DNA of 41,551 nt, taken from NCBI RefSeq assembly GCF_002204795.1, contig NZ_NIXO01000054.1, positions 1 through 41,551 on the forward strand. The letters run 5' to 3'. Made by a program: the position numbers and the translations under genes. A model generated the notes under the pieces. It saw nothing but the letters and a program-made list of their open reading frames with translations. It was not told the DNA's origin and made no database searches. Origin of the DNA: Pseudomonas sp. K2I15 (GTDB taxonomy: Bacteria; Pseudomonadota; Gammaproteobacteria; Pseudomonadales; Pseudomonadaceae). How positions within the stretch are numbered: position 1 is the first letter of the stretch; every line of letters begins with the position of its first letter. Below are positions 33,766-41,551 of the stretch, one piece after another.

Positions 33766-34431
33766 TCAGGCCTGCAAATAGCGCAACACCGACTCGCAGA
33801 TCATCGCTCGATGCCGCTGCTTGACCGCCTCATCCGACAACTCGATCTGAAAGATCTCGCTGAAGGTGTGGCGGTTGGACACCCGGTAAAAGCTGAACGA
33901 GTTGATCAGCAAGTGCACGTCCAACGGCTCCAGCCCTTCACGGAACACCCCCAGTTCTGCGCCCCGGCGCAACGTGGTGCCGAGGGCTTCGAGGATGTTG
34001 CTGTTCATCGCCTTGATCGACGTTGACTGTTTTACGTACTCGGCGTTGTGGATGTTTTCGATGCTGACAATCCGTACAAAATCCACGTTCTGATCGTGGT
34101 GATCAAAGGTGAATTCCACCAGCCGGCGAATCGCTTCCCGAGGTTCCAGCGCCGTCAGGTTCATCCGGGTTTCGGTGGTGCGAATGTCGCCGTAGAGCTT
34201 CTCCAGCACCTCGACGTACAGCTGCTCCTTGCTGCCGAAGTAGTAATAGATCATGCGCTTGGAGGTCTGGATACGCTCGGCGATCGCGTCCACCCGGGCG
34301 CCGGAAAGGCCCTGCGTGACAAACTCGACGATGGCTTCCTGGAGGATGTTCTCGCGGGTCTTTTCCGGGTTGTTCTTGCGACTCTTGCGTGGCGCGATGG
34401 CCACGGCGGGAAGCTCGGAAGTCAGGGTCAT
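33766..34431 (-). CDS. TetR family regulator of the quinate cluster
   Basis: A 221-aa protein with an N-terminal TetR helix-turn-helix (about 22-70: TRENILQEAIVEFVTQG, GARVDAIAERIQTSKRMIYYYFGSK) and a helical ligand domain. It lies 71 bp downstream of quiC on the same strand and between the two halves of the pathway, matching PA0243 in P. aeruginosa by order as I recall. It likely senses a pathway compound and represses quiC, the MFS gene and aroQ. Candidate operators are noted at 36481-36494 and 32282-32295. Confidence 0.88.
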   Translation of the reverse strand: MTLTSELPAVAIAPRKSRKNNPEKTRENILQEAIVEFVTQGLSGARVDAIAERIQTSKRMIYYYFGSKEQLYVEVLEKLYGDIRTTETRMNLTALEPREAIRRLVEFTFDHHDQNVDFVRIVSIENIHNAEYVKQSTSIKAMNSNILEALGTTLRRGAELGVFREGLEPLDVHLLINSFSFYRVSNRHTFSEIFQIELSDEAVKQRHRAMICESVLRYLQA

Positions 34432-34502
34432 GGTGCGCTCACGGCCTTAGGTGCAGGCGCTGATTATGGGCCGCGCCGCACGCCGAAGGAAGCGCCAGCA
34501 CC

Positions 34503-36401
<1,899 letters not shown>

Positions 36402-36655
36402 GGGGCGACTCCCGGCATTGAGGCATGTCTTATTTACGGCAAATTATTGGCCGCTAAACTGCTCACAGCAATTGAAATGTACGAACCGGTTAGTTTTACG
36501 GGCGATTATCGAACAGAATGGCAATCGACGAATTGACGATTTTTTAGCCACTGCGCACCATCCACAGCACATTGAGTCCCGCTCCTGTTGAGTGGCCTCG
36601 GTTAACCAAGACCCTGAACACACCATAAAAATTTCAAAAAAACGGGTACTTCCTC
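36402..36655. promoter_or_regulatory. Divergent quiC-MFS promoter region with candidate operator
   Basis: 254 bp between divergent genes, locally AT-rich. ACGAACCGGTTAGT at 36481-36494 is a 14-bp imperfect palindrome (12 of 14 positions symmetric) around AACC/GGTT. A related sequence, ATTAACCATTCAGT, lies before aroQ at 32282-32295 (9 of 14 match). TetR-family operators have this sort of size. No gene is seen in this stretch. Confidence 0.45.
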
Positions 36656-37990
36656 ATGCCTTCGCAAAATCCCGCCGTGGCCGTGCGCCACAGCAATCCC
36701 CATAGCGGCATCGGCGACAAAATCCGTGGCGCCATGGCTGTCGGTAAAACCCGCTGGGGCATGCTGGCCCTGGTGTTTTTCGCCACCACCCTGAACTACA
36801 TCGACCGCGCCGCACTCGGCGTGATGCAGCCCATCCTGGCCAAGGAAATGAGCTGGACGGCGATGGATTACGCCAACATCAACTTCTGGTTCCAGGTGGG
36901 TTACGCCATCGGCTTTGTGCTGCAAGGCCGGTTGATCGACCGGGTCGGCGTCAAGCGCGTGTTCTTCTGCGCAGTGTTGCTGTGGAGCCTGGCGACCGGC
37001 GCCCACGGCCTGGCGACCTCGGCGGTGGGCTTTATGGTGTGCCGGTTTATTCTCGGGTTGACCGAAGCCGCCAACTACCCGGCCTGCGTCAAGACCACCC
37101 GCCTGTGGTTTCCCGCTGGCGAGCGTGCAGTGGCGACTGGCATCTTCAACGCCGGCACCAACGTTGGCGCGATGATGACACCGATGCTGCTGCCGCTGAT
37201 CCTCCACGTGTGGGGCTGGCAGGCGGCGTTCCTGTGCATGTCGGCACTGGGCGCCATCTGGCTGGTGTTCTGGGGCTTGAAGTACTACAACCCGGAAGAC
37301 CATCCGAGCGTGAAGCAATCGGAACTGGACTACGTGCAACAGGAAGTCGAACCGGAACAACCCCGCGTGCCGTTCAGCCGCATCCTGCGCATGCGCGGTA
37401 CCTGGGCCTTCGCCCTCGCCTACTCGATGACCGCGCCGGTGTTCTGGTTCTACCTGTACTGGCTACCGCCGTTCCTGAACCAGCAATACAACCTGGGCAT
37501 CAACGTGACCCAGATGGGCATCCCGCTGATCATCATTTACCTGACGGCGGACTTCGGCAGCATTGGCGGGGGCATTCTGTCTTCGTTCCTGATCGGCCGT
37601 GGGATGAATCCGATCAAGGCGCGGCTGTTGTCGATGCTGCTGTTTGCCTGCTGCATCATCGGGGTGATCATGGCTGCCGGCTCCAGCCAGCTGTGGGTCG
37701 CGGTGTTTGCCATCTCCCTGGCCATCGGCGCGCACCAGGCCTGGACCGCCAACATCTGGAGCCTGGTAATGGACTACACGCCCAAGCACATGATGAGTAC
37801 GGTGTTTGGCTTTGGCGGCATGTGCGCGGCCATCGGCGGGATGTTCATGACCCAGATCGTCGGCCATATCCTGACCGTGACCAACAACAACTACACCGTG
37901 CTGTTCACCCTGATTCCGGCGATGTATTTCATCGCACTGATCTGGATGTACTTCATGGCGCCGCGCAAGATTCCGACCGTCGAGGCCTGA
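36656..37990 (+). CDS. MFS transporter for quinate/shikimate-type organic acids (ACS family)
   Basis: A 444-aa importer with 12 TM helices. RWGMLALVFFATTLNYIDRAALGVMQP in TM1 is the signature of the anion:cation symporter (ExuT/GudP) group; GRLIDRVGVKR follows TM2. Its position, divergent from quiC, and the PA0241 parallel point to uptake of quinate, shikimate or dehydroshikimate. The ATG at 36656 has only a weak upstream GGG. It is convergent with the DMT transporter with 5 bp between stops. Substrate is inferred from neighbours, not from sequence. Confidence 0.87.
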   Translation: MPSQNPAVAVRHSNPHSGIGDKIRGAMAVGKTRWGMLALVFFATTLNYIDRAALGVMQPILAKEMSWTAMDYANINFWFQVGYAIGFVLQGRLIDRVGVKRVFFCAVLLWSLATGAHGLATSAVGFMVCRFILGLTEAANYPACVKTTRLWFPAGERAVATGIFNAGTNVGAMMTPMLLPLILHVWGWQAAFLCMSALGAIWLVFWGLKYYNPEDHPSVKQSELDYVQQEVEPEQPRVPFSRILRMRGTWAFALAYSMTAPVFWFYLYWLPPFLNQQYNLGINVTQMGIPLIIIYLTADFGSIGGGILSSFLIGRGMNPIKARLLSMLLFACCIIGVIMAAGSSQLWVAVFAISLAIGAHQAWTANIWSLVMDYTPKHMMSTVFGFGGMCAAIGGMFMTQIVGHILTVTNNNYTVLFTLIPAMYFIALIWMYFMAPRKIPTVEA

Positions 37991-37995
37991 GTTTC

Positions 37996-38874
37996 CTACC
38001 TGCGCCGCTGCTGCCAGGCAGCGGCCAACCCGCTCAGGCAGATCACCCCGATCCCGACCACCGTGGTCAGGTCCGGGGTGTGATTGAACACCAGCCAGCC
38101 CAACAACCCCGCAAACACGATCTGGCAATAGCCGAACGGTGCCAGCAGCGCTGGCGCCGCGAAGCGAAACGCCTGGGTCAGCATCAAGTGTGCGGTCATC
38201 CCGCAGCTGCCCAGCGCCAGCATCAACACCCCGTGCCACAGGCTCGGCACTTGCCAGAAGAACGGCACCAGCGCACTCATCACCAAGGTGTTGCACAGCC
38301 CGGCGAAGAAGTTGCTGGTAGTCGGCGTGTCGTACTTGCTGAGGATGCGCGTGAGCAACTGGTAGAAGCAGAAGAACAGCGCGGACGTCAGCGGCAACAA
38401 CACCGCCGGCGTGAACAGCTCACCGCCCGGATGCACAATGATCAGCACCCCGATAAACCCGCAAATCACCGCCAGCCATTGGCCGCGAGTCACGTGCTCG
38501 CCCAGCAGCGGCACCGACAACGCGGTGACCAGGATCGGCGCAAGAAAGTTGACCGCCGTGGCCTCGGCCAACGGGATAAAGTGCAGCGCCGACGTGAAGA
38601 ACAGGCTGGTGCCCAGCAGGCACAAGGCCCGCGCCACTTGCAGCAACGGCCGCTTACTGCGCAGCACCCGCAGGCCTGATTGCGGCAGGAATATCCCGGC
38701 CATCAACAGCGTGTGCACCACGTAACGCGCCCACACCACCATCACAATCGGGTAAAACCCGGCCAGGTATTTGGACAGCGCGTCGTGGCTGGAAAACAGA
38801 AAGGTGGCCACCACAATCAGCAAAATGCCTTTGAGCGGGTGGTTGACGCCGGAAAGTGGGGTGCTGAGGGTCAT
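37996..38874 (-). CDS. DMT superfamily (EamA) transporter
   Basis: A 292-aa inner-membrane protein with two EamA repeats (about 14-145 and 155-285) and 10 predicted TM helices, the RhaT/YdcZ-like architecture of drug/metabolite exporters. Start at ATG 38874, with AAGAGA upstream; the open frame extends to 38913 without support. Substrate unknown. It may be unrelated to the quinate cluster despite its closeness. Confidence 0.85.
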   Translation of the reverse strand: MTLSTPLSGVNHPLKGILLIVVATFLFSSHDALSKYLAGFYPIVMVVWARYVVHTLLMAGIFLPQSGLRVLRSKRPLLQVARALCLLGTSLFFTSALHFIPLAEATAVNFLAPILVTALSVPLLGEHVTRGQWLAVICGFIGVLIIVHPGGELFTPAVLLPLTSALFFCFYQLLTRILSKYDTPTTSNFFAGLCNTLVMSALVPFFWQVPSLWHGVLMLALGSCGMTAHLMLTQAFRFAAPALLAPFGYCQIVFAGLLGWLVFNHTPDLTTVVGIGVICLSGLAAAWQQRRR

Positions 38875-39060
38875 TGCATTCTCTTGAGTGGCAGGCTGAA
38901 ATGACCGCCGCATACCGCGGCATAATCTAGAACGTGTGACGCGCCTCGCTCAAGAGCATAACCAAACCCTGTTCGAACAGCGCACTAAATTGCGGTTATC
39001 CAGTCCAACCCTCCACGCCCACCCGTCCATTGCGCGTTTTTTAACCAAGGCCTTCGCACC

Positions 39061-39477
39061 ATGAAAAAAACCCTGTTTATTCTTTCGACCCTTGCCCTGC
39101 TCAGCGCTTGCGATAAACACCCCGAGCCTGCCAAAGCGCCGGCACCGCCCTCCGTGCAAGCGACGCTGGTGCCGGAAGTGCTGCCCACCGACAAATGGGT
39201 CGGCAAGTGGATTGGCGTCGAAGGCCTGAACCTGACCATCGCCAAGGACGACAGCATCGGCCGCGGCCACTATGTACTCACCATGAAATACGGCCTGGAT
39301 GACGATGATTCCGGCACCTTCAAGGGCGAAGCCTCTGAAGACGGCATCACCTTTGAACGCCCGGACGGCCCGCAAATCCTGAGCGCCGGCGACGGTGAAG
39401 CCACCGGCCTGAAATGGCTGGCCGACAAAAAGGACTGCCTGGTGGTCGACACCGGTGAAGGTTATTGCCGGGATTAA
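39061..39477 (+). CDS. Small outer-envelope lipoprotein, function unknown
   Basis: A 138-aa protein with a type II signal peptide: MKKTLFILSTLALLSAC, lipobox LSAC with Cys17. A Pro/Ala-rich linker (18-45) leads to a compact domain (46-138) with GKWIGVEGLNLTI and two further Cys near the end (KKDC and GYC), perhaps a disulfide. The residue after Cys17 is Asp, which in enterobacteria favours retention in the inner membrane; Pseudomonas sorting differs, so the final membrane is open. It is followed after 74 bp by the protease gene and may share its transcript. Confidence 0.8.
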   Translation: MKKTLFILSTLALLSACDKHPEPAKAPAPPSVQATLVPEVLPTDKWVGKWIGVEGLNLTIAKDDSIGRGHYVLTMKYGLDDDDSGTFKGEASEDGITFERPDGPQILSAGDGEATGLKWLADKKDCLVVDTGEGYCRD

Positions 39478-39551
39478 CACCGACAGCCGGACTGGCGCCA
39501 GCCCTACACACCAACAACAATGAGCTACAGGTTTATCAAGAGGATTGCCAC

Positions 39552-40439
39552 ATGCTATGGAAAAAAGGCCGACGCAGCGACAACGTGGTGGACGCCCGCG
39601 ATGACAGTGGCGGCGGCGGTGGCATGCGCTTTGGTGGCGGCAAGGGCCTGAGCCTGACGGCGATCGTGCTGATCGTCGGCATCGGCTGGCTGACCGGCCA
39701 GGACCCGATGCAGATCCTCGGGCAACTCAGTGGCCAGCTCACCGAGCAAGCGCCCTCCGTCAGCCCGCAAACCCGCCAGGCGCCACCGGCCAATGATGAA
39801 CAGGCCGACTTCGTACGCGCCATCCTCGGCGACACCGAAGATACCTGGGCCCAGGTCTTCCAGGAAAACGGCCTGACCTACAAGAACCCCAAATTGATCC
39901 TGTTCCGTGGCCGGGTGAACTCCGCCTGCGGTGGTGCCACGTCCGCCAGCGGGCCGTTCTATTGCCCGGCAGACCAGCAGGTGTACCTGGACCTGGATTT
40001 CTTCCGGGAAATGTCCCAGCGCTTCAAGGCCGCCGGCGATTTCGCCCAGGCCTACGTGATTGCGCATGAAGTCGGGCACCACGTTCAGACATTGCTCGGC
40101 ATATCCGCGAAGATTCAGGCAGCCCGCCAACAAGGCCGGCAGATGCAAGGCGACGGCGGCCTATTGGTGCGCCAGGAGCTGCAAGCCGACTGCTTCGCCG
40201 GGGTGTGGGCCAACCGGGCGCAAAAGCGCCTGAACTGGCTGGAGCCCGGCGACATTGAAGAAGCACTGAATGCGGCCAACGCCATTGGCGATGACCGCTT
40301 GCAGCAACAGGGCCAAGGCCGCGTGGTGCCTGACTCGTTTACCCACGGCACCTCGGCACAGCGGGTTCGCTGGTTCAAGACCGGCTTCGCCCAGGGCCAG
40401 ATCACTCAATGCGACACCTTCACTGCCAAGAGCCTTTAA
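39552..40439 (+). CDS. ypfJ: YpfJ family neutral zinc metallopeptidase
   Basis: A 295-aa membrane-anchored putative peptidase. The N-terminus is MLWKKGRRSDNVVDARDD, then a Gly-rich stretch, one TM helix at about 38-55, and a periplasmic or cytosolic domain with HEVGHHVQ (HExxH zinc motif near 175) and ELQADCFAGVWA supplying the third ligand. This arrangement is that of the KPN_02809/YpfJ family, whose substrate is unknown. Start ATG 39552, with AGAGGA upstream; the frame is open to 39465. The hydrolase gene begins at the next base after its stop. Confidence 0.9.
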   Translation: MLWKKGRRSDNVVDARDDSGGGGGMRFGGGKGLSLTAIVLIVGIGWLTGQDPMQILGQLSGQLTEQAPSVSPQTRQAPPANDEQADFVRAILGDTEDTWAQVFQENGLTYKNPKLILFRGRVNSACGGATSASGPFYCPADQQVYLDLDFFREMSQRFKAAGDFAQAYVIAHEVGHHVQTLLGISAKIQAARQQGRQMQGDGGLLVRQELQADCFAGVWANRAQKRLNWLEPGDIEEALNAANAIGDDRLQQQGQGRVVPDSFTHGTSAQRVRWFKTGFAQGQITQCDTFTAKSL

Positions 40440-41420
40440 ATGAATAAACGACTGGGTCTGCTGTTAGGTTTGTTGATCACCTGTTCCACCCCCACCTGGG
40501 CCGCCGAACATGGCGTCAAGGTGGTCAGCCCCGATCGTTTCCACCTGGATGCCGGCGACCTAAGCGTCGGCTTGAGCCAGGACTGGCGCCAGCCGCTGCC
40601 TCAAGTCACCCGTGCGCTGATCATCGTGCATGGCCGCTTGCGCAACGCCATGACTTACCTTGAAAGCGGCGAAAAAGCCGCCCAAGCCGCAGGGCAAAAC
40701 ACCAACACCCTGGTGATTGCGCCGCAGTTTCTCAACCAGACCGACCTCAAGCGCAATCAGATCGACAGCCAGACCCTGCGCTGGAACAGCAATGACTGGA
40801 TGGCCGGCGAGCCGTCCACCGGCCCGGGCCAGATCAGCTCCTACGGCGCGCTGGACCAGATCATCAAGCACCTGGGCAACCGCACGCTGTTCCCGAACCT
40901 GAAAGAAATCGTGGTGGCCGGCCATTCCGGCGGCGGCCAGGTGGTGCAGCGGTTTGCCTTGACCGGGCATGATCACCCGCTGTTGCAAACCGAAGGCATC
41001 AGCTTGCGCTATGTGGTGGCCAACCCGTCGTCCTACGCGTACTTCAGCCCGCAGCGGCCAGTGAAGTTCGATGTCGCCAGTTGCCCGGGCTTCAATGACT
41101 GGAAATACGGCATGCAAAACCTGCCGGCCTACGCCAAAGGGCAAAGTGCCGAGCAGCTGGAGCAAGCGTATGTGTCACGCAATGTCACCTATCTGCTGGG
41201 CCAGCAGGACACCGACCCGAATCACCCGGCGCTGGACAAGAGCTGTGGGGCTGAAACCCAAGGTGCGTATCGCTTGATTCGCGGGCACAACTATTTTGAC
41301 TACCTCAAGCAGCGGCACCCGCAGTTGGGCCACAAGCTGGTTGAAGTGCCGGGGATTGGGCATGACGGGGACAAGATGTTTACGTCGCCTGAAGGGCAGA
41401 AGGTGTTGTTCAACCAATAA
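40440..41420 (+). CDS. Exported alpha/beta hydrolase
   Basis: A 326-aa protein with a signal peptide (about 1-22, cleavage after TWAA), then an alpha/beta-hydrolase fold. IIVHGRLRNA provides the oxyanion region, AGHSGGGQ the nucleophile elbow (Ser in G-H-S-G-G near 162), and GIGHDGDKMF the C-terminal His. The substrate could be an ester or polymer fragment; nothing fixes it. Its ATG directly abuts the ypfJ stop codon (no spacer), so the two are translationally linked, which suggests a shared envelope role. Confidence 0.85.
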   Translation: MNKRLGLLLGLLITCSTPTWAAEHGVKVVSPDRFHLDAGDLSVGLSQDWRQPLPQVTRALIIVHGRLRNAMTYLESGEKAAQAAGQNTNTLVIAPQFLNQTDLKRNQIDSQTLRWNSNDWMAGEPSTGPGQISSYGALDQIIKHLGNRTLFPNLKEIVVAGHSGGGQVVQRFALTGHDHPLLQTEGISLRYVVANPSSYAYFSPQRPVKFDVASCPGFNDWKYGMQNLPAYAKGQSAEQLEQAYVSRNVTYLLGQQDTDPNHPALDKSCGAETQGAYRLIRGHNYFDYLKQRHPQLGHKLVEVPGIGHDGDKMFTSPEGQKVLFNQ

Positions 41421-41435
41421 CTGACTAAACCGGAT

Positions 41436-41464
41436 ACAAATGTGGGAGCCCATGCTGCCACTCA
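41436..41464. repeat. Degenerate REP fragment
   Basis: ACAAATGTGGGAGCCCATGCTGCCACTC is an eroded REP unit 15 bp after the hydrolase stop. The last ~90 bases of the window show no gene. Confidence 0.5.
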
Positions 41465-41551
41465 CCTCTCCGCTCTGGACATGAGCCCGAACAGTTGAAC
41501 GAGCCCACCTCGAACAGTTACAAGCGTGGGCCAAGCCAGAGCGCTCTCACC

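Overview
The window looks like a chromosomal segment of a fluorescent Pseudomonas, most likely of the P. fluorescens group. The reasons are high-GC coding, many copies of a Pseudomonas-type REP/REPIN repeat (core GCGGGCTTGCTCGCG), and a gene order that, as I recall it, matches the P. aeruginosa PA4601-PA4615 block: morA, glyA, a CobW-type GTPase, a YbdD-type protein, cstA, a PilZ protein, radA, an ankyrin protein, katB, mscL and fpr. A second block matches PA0241-PA0245 (quinate catabolism). Species assignment is inference; I could not run a search.

Layout. 1-7.5 kb: ettA (translation throttle, -), morA (membrane PAS-GGDEF-EAL protein, +) and glyA (+). 7.6-11.5 kb: a leftward operon btsT/cstA-type transporter, 65-aa YbdD/YjiX protein and G3E GTPase, then a MapZ-like PilZ protein (+). 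11.6-16.7 kb: radA, ankB and katB (-), mscL (+), fpr (-). 16.7-19.1 kb: an AT-rich gap, a LuxR-type regulator with all six AHL-pocket residues but no luxI nearby, and rlmG. 19.1-21.8 kb: leftward cioA-cioB plus a 55-aa DUF2474-type membrane peptide, with a perfect ANR/FNR box upstream of cioA. 22.1-22.9 kb: a gene-free palindrome of about 815 bp with a REPIN at its centre. 23.0-28.5 kb: an MFS exporter (+), a leftward three-gene molybdenum hydroxylase operon with ATGA overlaps, and a small secreted protein.

28.7-32.0 kb: an NCS2 purine permease overlapping trmA, and a leftward DUF4160-DUF2442 pair that looks like a toxin-antitoxin module. 32.3-38.0 kb: a quinate/shikimate utilisation cluster of aroQ and an AroE-like dehydrogenase (+), a TetR regulator and quiC (-), and an MFS uptake protein (+). 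Together these would take up quinate or shikimate and convert it through 3-dehydroquinate and 3-dehydroshikimate to protocatechuate. 38.0-41.5 kb: a DMT transporter (-), a small lipoprotein, a YpfJ-type zinc protease and an exported alpha/beta hydrolase (+).

Most of the window is ordinary core and metabolic sequence. The parts most worth a second look are the giant palindrome with its nested REPIN, the DUF4160-DUF2442 pair with an AT-hook-like tail, the conserved Cys-Cys terminus of the YbdD-type protein beside a metallochaperone-type GTPase, the solo LuxR in its AT-rich pocket, and candidate operators in the quinate cluster. I saw no CRISPR array, tRNA, rRNA, insertion sequence or prophage.
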